In this document: positions 8,117-15,866 of the stretch, piece by piece
How the letters are laid out: each line of letters opens with the position of its first letter
How positions within the stretch are numbered: position 1 is the stretch's first letter
NCBI GenBank assembly: GCA_019634595.1
Contig: JAHCBC010000002.1
Coordinates: 930,001-994,000, forward strand
Direction: 5' to 3'
DNA: 64,000 bases
DNA from: Akkermansiaceae bacterium
GTDB lineage: Bacteria; Verrucomicrobiota; Verrucomicrobiia; Verrucomicrobiales; Akkermansiaceae
The notes under the pieces: generated by a model
The model's database searches: none
What the model was told of the DNA's origin: nothing
Seen by the model: the letters and a program-made list of their open reading frames with translations, nothing else
Made by a program: the position numbers and the translations under genes

Positions 8117-9754
8117 ATGAGTCCAGAGTCCCGACCCTACAGCGAGCACCTCGATAGTCTGATTGAACGGATAGGGGTCGAGCCGCTGGACGACCTCGTC
8201 GGAAGGTTGCTGAAAACCAGCGCCACCACATTGGGTGTGGAGCGGGTCAGTTACTGGACCATCCAGGATGGAGGAAAGGCGATCCACAGGGAGCATCAAT
8301 ACTACCTCTCAACGGATGAGCTGGATAACTCCAGCCTGCTCCTCACGGATGTGATGCTCCCTGTCTATTTCTCATCGCTGCATCAGGATATGAGCCTGAT
8401 TGTCTCGCCGGATGCGAAGAATGACCCCCGGCTCCTGGAGTTCCAGCAAGGGGGGTTCGGGTATCTCGGCATCGGTGCCATGCTGGACGCACCTGTCCAC
8501 CGGCAGGGCCGCCTGTCCGGCATCATCTGCCATGAACATCTGGGCGGTCCGCGGGAGTGGACCGCACGGGACATCGATTTCGCCCGCCACGTCGCCCAAT
8601 GGATCGCCCTGGCGATGGAGATCGACGACCGGCAGCAGACCCGGGAGGCGCTCCGTGAGAGCGAGGAGCGCTATCACCTCGTCATGGAGCATTCCCCGAC
8701 CCCCACCGTGGTCGTGGATATACGGACCGGCCTGTTCGTGGATGGGAATGCCAGCGCGCTTTCCTTCTTCGGCGTGGACCGTGCGACGCTGTTGAAACAT
8801 TCACCGGCGGATTTCAGTCCCGAAACGCAGCCTGACGGACTGCCTAGCAGGGAATCCTCCCGCGGGCATATCGAGAAAGCCCTGGCGGGTGAACACCCGA
8901 GCTTCGAGTGGATCCACCAGAACATCCACGGGGATGAAATCCCCACCTATGTCCATCTTTCCACGCTGCCTGACGGAGGTGCTCCCAAGATCATCGCCGC
9001 CATCACCGACAGGACCGAGCAGGCCCGCACGGAAAGGACCATCCGGCGGGCGCTGGAGAACGAACGTGAACTCAACGAGCTGAGGACCCGGTTCACCTCC
9101 ATCGTCTCCCATGAGTTCCGGACACCGCTCGGCATCATCATGTCGGCCATCGAGCTCCTGCGGAACTACTTCGACCGCCTGGATCTGGAGCGCCGCAAGG
9201 AATTGTTCGAAGACATCCATTCCGCCACCCGCCGGATGGGTGTGTTGATGGAGCAGGTCCTGGTGCTGGGCCGCGCGGATGTCGGAAAGCTCACTTTCAC
9301 CCCCGTGCCCATCGACCTGCCCACCGTCTGCGAGAAGCTGGTCGATGAGTCCCAATCCGCGACGGTCATGCGCTGCGTGGTGGACATCCATTTCGAGAAC
9401 GACCTGTCCGGAGCCATGTCGGACGAGCCGCTTCTCCGCCACATCTTCACCAATCTCCTCTCCAATGCCGCGAAGTACTCGCCGGAAGGTTCCACGGTGG
9501 AGTTCAGGGTCCGCAGGGACGGTGATGACGCATTGTTCGATGTCATCGACCGGGGGATCGGGATACCCGAAGAAGATCAGCCGCGTATTTTCGAAGCTTT
9601 CCAGAGGGCTGGCAACGTAGGGGAGATCTCGGGAAGCGGCCTCGGCCTGCTGATCGCCAAGCGCTGTGTCGAAATGCACGGCGGCGAGATTGGGTTCGTT
9701 TCCACGCCCGGGGAAGGGACCACCTTCACGGTCCGGCTGCCGATATTCTCCTGA
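8117..9754 (+). CDS. GAF-PAS sensor histidine kinase
   Basis: This 545-residue cytoplasmic kinase has no membrane segment. The order is GAF domain (about residues 20-175, opening LLKTSATTLGVERVSYWTI), PAS domain (about 185-305, ending AAITDRTEQARTERTI), a HisKA dimerisation domain with phospho-acceptor His332 in SHEFRTPLG, and a HATPase_c domain with N-box NLLSNAAKYS, G1 DRGIGIP and G2 GSGLGLLIAK. The GAF and PAS domains suggest sensing of a small ligand or a redox/gas signal. A divergent globin and a response regulator follow immediately, so the three may form one signalling unit; the regulator at 10284 is the obvious phosphotransfer partner. Confidence 0.92.
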   Translation: MSPESRPYSEHLDSLIERIGVEPLDDLVGRLLKTSATTLGVERVSYWTIQDGGKAIHREHQYYLSTDELDNSSLLLTDVMLPVYFSSLHQDMSLIVSPDAKNDPRLLEFQQGGFGYLGIGAMLDAPVHRQGRLSGIICHEHLGGPREWTARDIDFARHVAQWIALAMEIDDRQQTREALRESEERYHLVMEHSPTPTVVVDIRTGLFVDGNASALSFFGVDRATLLKHSPADFSPETQPDGLPSRESSRGHIEKALAGEHPSFEWIHQNIHGDEIPTYVHLSTLPDGGAPKIIAAITDRTEQARTERTIRRALENERELNELRTRFTSIVSHEFRTPLGIIMSAIELLRNYFDRLDLERRKELFEDIHSATRRMGVLMEQVLVLGRADVGKLTFTPVPIDLPTVCEKLVDESQSATVMRCVVDIHFENDLSGAMSDEPLLRHIFTNLLSNAAKYSPEGSTVEFRVRRDGDDALFDVIDRGIGIPEEDQPRIFEAFQRAGNVGEISGSGLGLLIAKRCVEMHGGEIGFVSTPGEGTTFTVRLPIFS

Positions 9755-9771
9755 GTGAAAGCGAAAGGCGG

Positions 9772-10179
9772 TTAGCGGGAAACCTTCGGCCGGTAATCAT
9801 CCACGACCTCGCAAAGCCGGATCCAGGCCGCCCGTGTTTCACCGTCGAAGCCTTTGCCCAGTACATTGGAAAGCATCAGGAGGAGGGCATCCGCCACATT
9901 CTTGAAATTGTCGGCGGTGGATTCGTATTCCAGGTGCTTCGCGCCCAGATCCTCGAGAGCCGGGATGAGTTCATCGGGCTTCTCCAACAGGCTCAACGCG
10001 TTGGCCAGCTTGTCCATCAGGGTGATTGCACGTGATTCGATGTCCGCGTCGAATGAAGCGCGCAATTCCGGGTTCAGTTTGAAGAGGTTCTGATAGAAGA
10101 CCAGAGCCGCCACATGGCTCTGTCGTTCCAGAAGCGCGAAAGACTTCCGCAAACGGTGTTTCTGGTCCGGGGGCAGCAC
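9772..10179 (-). CDS. Single-domain globin
   Basis: This 135-residue protein has the classical globin helix pattern without a reductase domain: an N-terminal stretch (VAALVFYQNLFKLNPELRASF) typical of the A-C helices of bacterial haemoglobins, and a conserved His in LGAKHLEY that fits the proximal F8 haem ligand. It starts at a GTG at 10179 with AAGGA immediately upstream, an unusually short spacing. Such globins bind O2 or NO. It is convergent with the sensor kinase and divergent from the response regulator, so a role in gas sensing or protection is plausible but not shown. Confidence 0.82.
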   Translation of the reverse strand: MLPPDQKHRLRKSFALLERQSHVAALVFYQNLFKLNPELRASFDADIESRAITLMDKLANALSLLEKPDELIPALEDLGAKHLEYESTADNFKNVADALLLMLSNVLGKGFDGETRAAWIRLCEVVDDYRPKVSR

Positions 10180-10283
10180 TCCTTCAGGAAAACATGAAAT
10201 TTTCTTTCCGGCACTCCGACTTTGGTCGGATTAAATGGTGCATTTTTGCGGGCATGTGTAAAAAATGAACTCAGCCAACCGCC

Positions 10284-10943
10284 ATGAAGAAGATTCTCGT
10301 AATTGAAGACCAAGCGCCGATGCGTCGCAACATCGCGCTGATGCTTGAGATGGAAGGATTTGCGGTGATCACCGCGGAGAACGGGAGGATCGGGGTGGAG
10401 CAGGCGTTGAAGGACTGTCCGGATCTCGTGATTTGTGACGTGATGATGCCGGAACTCGACGGCCACGGAGTGGTGCAGACCCTCCGGGCCTCTCCGGAGA
10501 CCGCCACCGTGCCTTTTATTTTCCTCACGGCCCGCAGTGACAAAGGTGATCTCCGGATCGGCATGAACTTCGGGGCGGACGACTACCTGATCAAACCGGT
10601 GGTCCGGGAAGACCTGCTGGCCGCCGTTGAGGTCCGGCTCGCCCGCGCGGAAGCGATCGAAGCCCGGCTGCAGTCGGTCTCCGACGCGAACAACGTCGGC
10701 TTCAGCCCTGACTTCAGCTCCCATGAACCTCTGGGTGGTCTCGGCCTCACCAACCGAGAGGCGGAAGTGCTCCTCTGGGTGGCCCAAGGCAAGAGCAATG
10801 GCGATGTCGCGGGGATCCTCGGGATGAGCGAGAAAACCGTGAAGCAGCACATGGGCAGTATTTTCGAGAAGCTCGGCGTGGAGAACCGCAACGCGGCGGC
10901 CATGCTGGCGGTGGAGGTGTTGGGCCGGCCAAAGGTGAAGTGA
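10284..10943 (+). CDS. Response regulator, receiver plus LuxR-type HTH
   Basis: This 219-residue protein has an N-terminal receiver domain with the phospho-acceptor Asp near residue 52 in LVICDVMMPELDG and the signalling Thr in FLTARS. A C-terminal NarL/LuxR helix-turn-helix follows (LTNREAEVLLWVAQGKSNGD, then SEKTVKQHMGSIFEKLGV). It is a DNA-binding transcription regulator. It follows the sensor kinase by about 530 bp with the divergent globin between, and is the likely cognate partner. The hairpin-associated 13-nt motif at 10213-10225 lies in its promoter region. Confidence 0.92.
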   Translation: MKKILVIEDQAPMRRNIALMLEMEGFAVITAENGRIGVEQALKDCPDLVICDVMMPELDGHGVVQTLRASPETATVPFIFLTARSDKGDLRIGMNFGADDYLIKPVVREDLLAAVEVRLARAEAIEARLQSVSDANNVGFSPDFSSHEPLGGLGLTNREAEVLLWVAQGKSNGDVAGILGMSEKTVKQHMGSIFEKLGVENRNAAAMLAVEVLGRPKVK

Positions 10944-11203
10944 CGCCACGGTGGATGCGGGGATATCACCGCACCAATACACTGGATCACGTAAGAGACG
11001 ATCCGCCATCCATCGGTTAGATTGACCCCGATTGCCTTCGGGGGGATACCCGATGTCAATTATATGTGTGTGTGAGGCGGATCGGTTGGCTGCCGGTCCG
11101 CCTCTTCACATCCGGAATGTGGCGCATCGGTCGCCGTCCGGAGATGCCGCGGCGGAAATTTGGCCGGGCCATCCTGATCCGGTGTTTTGGGCCGGTGCGG
11201 CCC

Positions 11204-13696
11204 TCACCTCGATCTGAAGACCTCGCTCTTCAGGCATCCGGCAACCAGCGAGCGGAGGCCATGGTTGTCCTTTTCCGCCGCCTTGATGATGTCCTCCACC
11301 GCGAAATCGTCCGCCGCTTCCATCAGGCGGCCGGTGCTGTAGGCCAGCATCTGGCGGACCAGATGGCGTGTGAAGAGTTCACTCCGGGTTTCCAGGATGA
11401 TCTTCCGGAAGCCGGCGAAATCCTGGTAGCTCTCCCCGGATGGGAACTCACCGGTGGCATCGACCTTCGGAGCTTCGCCCTTCTTGGGCTTCGGGTAGTG
11501 GTCGCGCCAGCGGCCCACCGGGTCGAAGCTCTCCAGGCTGAAGCCCAGCGGATCGATCTTGCGGTGGCACTCCGCGCAGGTCTTGTCCGCGCTGTGCTTT
11601 GCCAGCCGCTCGCGGATGGTGGTGGCTCCGGTGACGTCCGGCTCGATGGCGGGCACCTCATCCGGTGGTGGCGGCGGATGGATGCCCAGCAGATTCTCGC
11701 TCACCCACACGCCGCGTGTGACGGGGGAGGTCTCCACCCCGTTGGCGCTCACGGTGAGCACCCCGGCCATCCCCAGCAGGCCGCCGCGGCGGGCGTTGCC
11801 CTTCAGGTTGACTTTGCGGAAGCCATCGGCCAGCCGCAGGGATTTATGCTCCGGCAGGCCGTAGAGTTTCGCCAGCTTCTTGTCCGCGAAGGTGTGGTCC
11901 GCGTGGAGGAAATCGTTCACCGATCCGTTCCGGGTGAGCAGGTCCCGGAAGAACAGTCTCACTTCCCCTTTCATCGAGGCTGGCAGATCCTCCGCGTAGT
12001 AGGAACGGTTCGTCTCGCGGGGTGGGGGCATGCCTCCCAGATCCCGCAGGCTCAGCCAGCTATCCGTGAAGCCCTGGATGAATCCGCTGACACGTTCGTC
12101 CGCCAGCATCCGCTGGATCTGCTTTTCCAGTTCCGCGTCCTGCGTGAGTTTCCCGGACTTTGCCGCTGCCAGCAGCTCCGCATCCGGTGGAGCGCTCCAC
12201 AGTGCGTAGGACAACCGTGTCGCCAGATCGTAGGGCTTCAGTGCCTGCGACGGTTCCTCGGTGATCTCGCTCAGATAGATGAACGAAGGGGAGCAGAGGA
12301 TGAGCTTCAGCGCATCCAGCGCGGCCTGCCGGGGAGTGGCCTTCTCCGCGAGACGCTTTTCATAAAGCGCGCGGACCGGCTGCCGGTCGCTGTCCGTGAG
12401 CGGCCGGCGGTAGGCCCTTTCCGCGAAGGTCTCCAGTTGCTCCAGTGCCCGGCTTTCCTGGAAGCCGTCCTTGCCGAACACGGCCTGTTCCTCCACGCCG
12501 CCGCCTTCTTCCTTGAGCGGGCCGTGGACCTTGATTTCGCTGATGCGGATGTGCGGCAGCTTCCCTTCCTCCAGCAGGATGGCGCGGCTCACGTCCGACT
12601 TCTCCGTGCGTCCGCCGAAGTCGTCCTTGTAGCGCTTGTTCACCTTGATGACGGAGGCGCGTGACTCATACGGTCCGTTCGGGAAAATGAAGCGTGGCGT
12701 CTGTCCGCCCTCCAGCCAGACGCGGAACTTCAGGCGCGTGGGCTTGTCGTCCGGCACGGTGGTGCTGGCCAGCAGCGGCTCGATGGACTGCGGATAGTGG
12801 ATGTGCCCCTTGGTGACGTCACCGGGGACGACGCCGAGGGTGAACGGCTCGGAGAAGTCGATGCCGAATATCTCCGGATCGTAGTGCGTGTCCCGGTGCA
12901 TGGCCTGCGCCTCCACCTCCAGGTCGTAAAGTCCGGAAACGGGGACGCCTTTCTTGAAGTCCTCGATGTGGCCGTAACCGCCCTGCCGGGTGTCCGTGTT
13001 CGGCTGCTCGTAGAGGTTCAGGTAGCGGTAGTTGAAGACCTTCTTGTGCGGTCCCTGCAGTTCCTCATACTGGACGAAGTTGCCGTTGAAGGTCCACGTC
13101 TGCGGCTCCATCGCCGGCTTGCCCAAGCGGGCCTCCACCAGCCGGTTCGCCGATTGGAAATATTGGTCCACCAGGAAGCTCGATGTCACCAGTGACTGGC
13201 CGATGGTGTCCAGATGCTGGCTGGTCTTTTCCTTCGGGAAGTCCGCCGTCAGCCCCAGCGTGTCCAGCCGCCTTCCGAAAAGCGTGGTGAGCGTGTTCTC
13301 ATACTCCCGGCTGGAAAGCCGCCGCATCACCGTGCGTCCGCCGGAACTGGCGATCTTTCCGCGGGCCGCCTGGGAGCCTTCCCTTAGAAGCCGCAGCACC
13401 GCCAGACGCTCCTCGTCGTCCGGTTGGTCCGCTTTTTTCGGCGGCATCTCCTTCAGCGTGATCTGGTCGATGATCTCCTTCGCGGAAATCAGCGCCGCCT
13501 CTGAATCCAGCGGCAGCTTGAAAGTCTCGAACTCCCGGTCGCCTTTCTCCGACTCCTTGTCGTGGCAATCCAGGCAATATTTCCCGAGGAAATCCTGCAG
13601 CCGTGCCTGCTGGGAAGCCGTGTCCCCGGCAGAGGCGAAACCGGCGGCCGCCAGCATGGCGAGACCACTGACATGAATGCCTGGAAAGCGCATCAC
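11204..13696 (-). CDS. DUF1592/DUF1588 cytochrome c-type protein (PSD1 group)
   Basis: This 830-residue exported protein has a signal peptide and a single haem c motif (CLDCH near residue 40) in an N-terminal planctomycete-type cytochrome domain. The known run of co-occurring domains follows: DUF1587 (SSREYENTLTTLFG), DUF1595/DUF1592 (FAERAYRRPLTDSDRQPV), DUF1588 (HSADKTCAECHRKIDPLGF, with a second CxxCH) and C-terminal DUF1585. The group is abundant in Planctomycetes and Verrucomicrobia and is suspected to act in oxidative polysaccharide breakdown, which is unproven. The start overlaps the stop of the upstream DUF1552 gene by 4 nt, so the pair is translationally coupled. Confidence 0.9.
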   Translation of the reverse strand: MMRFPGIHVSGLAMLAAAGFASAGDTASQQARLQDFLGKYCLDCHDKESEKGDREFETFKLPLDSEAALISAKEIIDQITLKEMPPKKADQPDDEERLAVLRLLREGSQAARGKIASSGGRTVMRRLSSREYENTLTTLFGRRLDTLGLTADFPKEKTSQHLDTIGQSLVTSSFLVDQYFQSANRLVEARLGKPAMEPQTWTFNGNFVQYEELQGPHKKVFNYRYLNLYEQPNTDTRQGGYGHIEDFKKGVPVSGLYDLEVEAQAMHRDTHYDPEIFGIDFSEPFTLGVVPGDVTKGHIHYPQSIEPLLASTTVPDDKPTRLKFRVWLEGGQTPRFIFPNGPYESRASVIKVNKRYKDDFGGRTEKSDVSRAILLEEGKLPHIRISEIKVHGPLKEEGGGVEEQAVFGKDGFQESRALEQLETFAERAYRRPLTDSDRQPVRALYEKRLAEKATPRQAALDALKLILCSPSFIYLSEITEEPSQALKPYDLATRLSYALWSAPPDAELLAAAKSGKLTQDAELEKQIQRMLADERVSGFIQGFTDSWLSLRDLGGMPPPRETNRSYYAEDLPASMKGEVRLFFRDLLTRNGSVNDFLHADHTFADKKLAKLYGLPEHKSLRLADGFRKVNLKGNARRGGLLGMAGVLTVSANGVETSPVTRGVWVSENLLGIHPPPPPDEVPAIEPDVTGATTIRERLAKHSADKTCAECHRKIDPLGFSLESFDPVGRWRDHYPKPKKGEAPKVDATGEFPSGESYQDFAGFRKIILETRSELFTRHLVRQMLAYSTGRLMEAADDFAVEDIIKAAEKDNHGLRSLVAGCLKSEVFRSR

Positions 13697-14961
13697 GAAA
13701 AGCGGCCGGTGCTGCTGCCGAACGAATCCGTCTCCACGCCCATCTTCTGGGCGATGTCCACGAAGAGGTTGCAGAGCGGCACCTTGTTGATGCCGTCGCG
13801 CGGCACCTCGCGGAACTCGCCGTGGCTGTAACCGCCGCCCGCGAGGATGATCGGCAGGTCGGAGTTCTTGTGTGTGTTCGCGTCGCCGATGCCGCTGCCG
13901 AAAAGCACTGTGGTGGAGTCCAGCAGCGACCGCTCCCCGTCCTGCATCTTCGAGATGCGGGTGAGGAACTTGCCGAAGTGCTCGATCTGGTATTTCTCCA
14001 GTGCGATCAGGTGGGCGATGGCCTCCGGGTCGTTCCCGTGGTGGGACAGGCCGTGGTAGGATTTGTCGATGCCCAGGTTCTGCGGCAGGAAGTCCCCGCC
14101 GATCTCCAGCGTGGCGATGCGGGTGGAGTCAGTCTGCAGCGCCAGCGCGATCAGCTCATACAGCAACGGCAGATCCTCCACCGTGTTGCGGTTCGCAGGC
14201 TTCTCGAAGGGAGCTTTCGGTTTCGGCTGGCTGGCCCAGCGCTTGCGCAGTTCCAGGCGCTTCTCCACATCGCGGACGGAGGTGAAATATTCGTCCAGCT
14301 TGTCCTTGTCCTCCTTGTTCACTTGGCGGGAAAGGCGGTTCGCGTCTTCCAGCACGGAGTCCAGGATGGAGGCCTGCACGTGGTTTTCCTGCACCCGGCG
14401 CACCTGCCGCTCCTTCGGGTCGCTGATGAAAAGTTGCTCGAAAAGCTGCGCCGGGCCGGTGATCGGCGGCACGCGGACGCCGGACTTCGTCCATGCGATC
14501 TGGCAGCCGCCGTGGATCCCGCCTTCGGAGCCGACCGTCAGCGACGGGAAGCGGGTTGCGAAGCCCACCTCGTCCGCGAGGTACTGGTCGATGCTGACAT
14601 TTCCATCCGGCCGGTTCTGCGCCTCGGAATTCAGCACGCCGGAAAGGAAGGAGTGCACCGCGAAGTGTCCGCCCTTCACGCCGTGGTCCAGGCCCCGCAG
14701 CACGGTCATCTGGTGGCGGTTGTCCCACAGCGGCTCCAGCAGCGTTGTCTTCTCATAGCTGCGGCCCGTGGTGGTCGGGAAGAACTGCTTCACCTGGTAA
14801 CCCAGCAGGTTGCCGATCGCCACGAAACGATTCGCTCCCGCACCGGCTCCCTTGGTCGCCTGCAGCGCGGCATTCGCCGCCGGATTGGCCATGAGCGACG
14901 GCAGTCCCGGCAGAGCGAGGGATGCCCCGAGGGACTGGAGGATGAAACGGCGGCGGTTCAT
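13693..14961 (-). CDS. DUF1552 secreted protein, partner of the DUF1592 protein
   Basis: This 422-residue DUF1552 protein starts MNRRRFILQSLGASLALPG, a twin-arginine-type signal (RRRFIL), so it is probably exported folded. Family features include the central DGNVSIDQYLADEVG region and the C-terminal LFGSGIGDANTHKNSDLP and ILAGGGYSHGEFR stretches, reminiscent of alkaline-phosphatase-like sulfatase folds. DUF1552 genes almost always accompany DUF1592 cytochromes; here DUF1552 is first and overlaps its partner by 4 nt. Two 5' UTR candidates exist, because a minus-strand terminator lies about 100 bp upstream of its start. Confidence 0.88.
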   Translation of the reverse strand: MNRRRFILQSLGASLALPGLPSLMANPAANAALQATKGAGAGANRFVAIGNLLGYQVKQFFPTTTGRSYEKTTLLEPLWDNRHQMTVLRGLDHGVKGGHFAVHSFLSGVLNSEAQNRPDGNVSIDQYLADEVGFATRFPSLTVGSEGGIHGGCQIAWTKSGVRVPPITGPAQLFEQLFISDPKERQVRRVQENHVQASILDSVLEDANRLSRQVNKEDKDKLDEYFTSVRDVEKRLELRKRWASQPKPKAPFEKPANRNTVEDLPLLYELIALALQTDSTRIATLEIGGDFLPQNLGIDKSYHGLSHHGNDPEAIAHLIALEKYQIEHFGKFLTRISKMQDGERSLLDSTTVLFGSGIGDANTHKNSDLPIILAGGGYSHGEFREVPRDGINKVPLCNLFVDIAQKMGVETDSFGSSTGRFS

Positions 14962-15066
14962 GGGTTGGGGATTCCTGAGCGCTACGGCGGCCCCGGAGAG
15001 TTTCTTTCAGAATGAGGTCTGCCGCAAAGGGGGGCGCCTGAGCCGTTACCCCGGGATCAAATGGGA

Positions 15067-15114
15067 GAAAAAAAAACCGGGGCCGCCGAAATCCCTTTTT
15101 TTCAGCGGCCCCGG
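15067..15114 (-). terminator. Strong rho-independent terminator on the minus strand
   Basis: A perfect 10-bp GC-rich stem (CCGGGGCCGC at 15077-15086 with GCGGCCCCGG at 15105-15114, 18-nt loop) is followed on the minus strand by nine T residues (A-run at 15068-15076). It can only stop transcription coming from the right, where no protein gene lies on the minus strand. It is therefore either the 3' end of an RNA started upstream of cas5, such as the crRNA-like element, or an attenuator in the DUF1552 leader. Confidence 0.85.
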
Positions 15115-15537
15115 GCCCTCGGGGGGGCAATTGTGCTATCCCTTACACGAGGAAGACCATGGCACCAAACCGGCCCTCTTTCCATACCGCGATCACGTGT
15201 GATCCGATGGATTCTGGCAGGCTTCGATCCCTCCATTCGTGCCATGAAGCAGCTTCCTGTTGGGTTGCTGATGCTGGCGATCCGTGGTGCCGCAGGCGCA
15301 GGAGGAGCCAGTCCCCAAAAAAGGTGCGGGTTGCCTCATAGTGCTCCCGATGGAGGGGCGTGGGAGCAGTTGTTCACTTCATTCGGTGAGGAAGAGGGAA
15401 AGTGCCGGCGCGATGACTGCGAACCATGTCGGCTTCTCGTCCCGGGTCACGGCCATCTCAACAAGGTCGCTTTCTTATGTGCCAATTTTGCGGCAGCGAT
15501 GTTTCCCCCGGGTAAGGACAGGGATTCCGGCGGAGGT

Positions 15538-15624
15538 GGATACCGATGGGCCGAAAGACCTATCGGTATCCAATCGAATTCATCGACACCAAACATATGT
15601 TTCAATCCGCGCTTGCAAGGGCGA
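15538..15624 (-). ncRNA. CreR-like crRNA-like guide: degenerate repeat, spacer and 3' hairpin
   Basis: On the minus strand a single degenerate copy of the CRISPR repeat (15624-15599) is followed by about 27 nt of spacer-like sequence (15598-15572) and a perfect 10-bp hairpin (15571-15562 with 15547-15538, 14-nt loop). The repeat copy keeps 13 of the last 14 positions of the array repeat (GCGCGGaTTGAAAC), that is the whole 5' handle made by Cas5c. Its 5' half is decayed. The spacer seed matches a TTC-flanked site upstream of cas5 (15751-15784). The arrangement is that of Cas-regulating crRNA-like RNAs (CreR/CreA) known from other type I systems: partial complementarity lets Cascade bind and repress without Cas3 cleavage. 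Expression is not shown. Confidence 0.72.
15599..15624 (-). repeat. Orphan degenerate type I-C repeat
   Basis: Read on the minus strand the 26 nt run TCGCCC-TTGCAA-GCGCGGATTGAAAC. Aligned to the array repeat it shares TCGCCC, TT, CA and the block GCGCGG-x-TTGAAAC. The stem that Cas5c recognises is reduced to about CGC/GCG with a palindromic CTTGCAAG inside. It lies about 8.6 kb from the array and in the opposite orientation, so it is not a simple array edge. Confidence 0.78.
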
Positions 15625-15730
15625 AAGAACCCGACACCCGTTTGGGCCTGCGACTGATGGACTCAAACCAACTCTGTCCGAAAGGATGCCGCCATTCTGC
15701 GGAGCCTGCCCGTATGCCGGATTCGTGACT

Positions 15731-15736
15731 ATTGTA
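15731..15736 (-). promoter_or_regulatory. Candidate -10 box for the minus-strand RNA
   Basis: On the minus strand GCTACAAT gives a -10-like TACAAT at 15736-15731, about 107 nt before the degenerate repeat. The -35 region at 17-18 nt spacing (around 15754-15759) is a poor match and falls inside the self-target site, so a Cascade bound there would also sit on this promoter. This is a prediction only. Confidence 0.35.
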
Positions 15737-15750
15737 GCACAGGATCCGGG

Positions 15751-15787
15751 AATATGCAGTAAAATCATTAGAGACCAACCATATGAA
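15751..15787 (-). promoter_or_regulatory. Self-target (protospacer plus TTC PAM) upstream of cas5
   Basis: On the minus strand TTC (15787-15785) is followed by a 34-nt protospacer (15784-15751). Aligned with the spacer of the crRNA-like element it matches at positions 1-5, 7-11 and 13-14; positions 6 and 12, which Cascade flips out, differ. Beyond position 14 the match falls to 10 of 20. TTC is the established PAM of type I-C. The site lies 80-116 bp upstream of the cas5 start, where the operon promoter should be. A short seed match with a good PAM is what a repressing but non-cleaving guide needs. Confidence 0.72.
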
Positions 15788-15866
15788 ATTTTTACTTTAC
15801 TACTCGAGGAATTCCAATCTACCTTGAGTATCACTTCTTCTATTTTTCTTACTTATTAATCAAAAA

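Larger units (their letters stand above)
14962..15866. other. 905-bp intergenic region upstream of the cas operon
   Basis: This long gap holds a minus-strand terminator (15067-15114), a crRNA-like element on the minus strand (15538-15624), a candidate minus-strand -10 box (15731-15736) and a self-target site (15751-15787). Plus-strand frames at 15061-15657 and 15284-15859 overlap each other and have no family match. One opens with a signal-like MKQLPVGLLMLAIRGAAG and seems to lose frame within 30 codons, so a decayed small secreted gene around 15243-15500 is possible. I support no intact protein gene here. Confidence 0.6.

Noticed and set aside
11066..12664. 532-residue plus-strand frame opposite the DUF1592 gene
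   Set aside because: Antisense shadow without recognisable domains.
15599..15624. Reading the orphan repeat as a simple leftover of an old array
   Set aside because: It has inverted orientation, no second repeat and an intact handle, and its following sequence matches a TTC-flanked site in the cas promoter region. A relic would not be expected to keep such a match.
15061..15859. Long plus-strand frames upstream of cas5
   Set aside because: They overlap each other, have no family match and cover the terminator and the crRNA-like element. At most a decayed small secreted gene.
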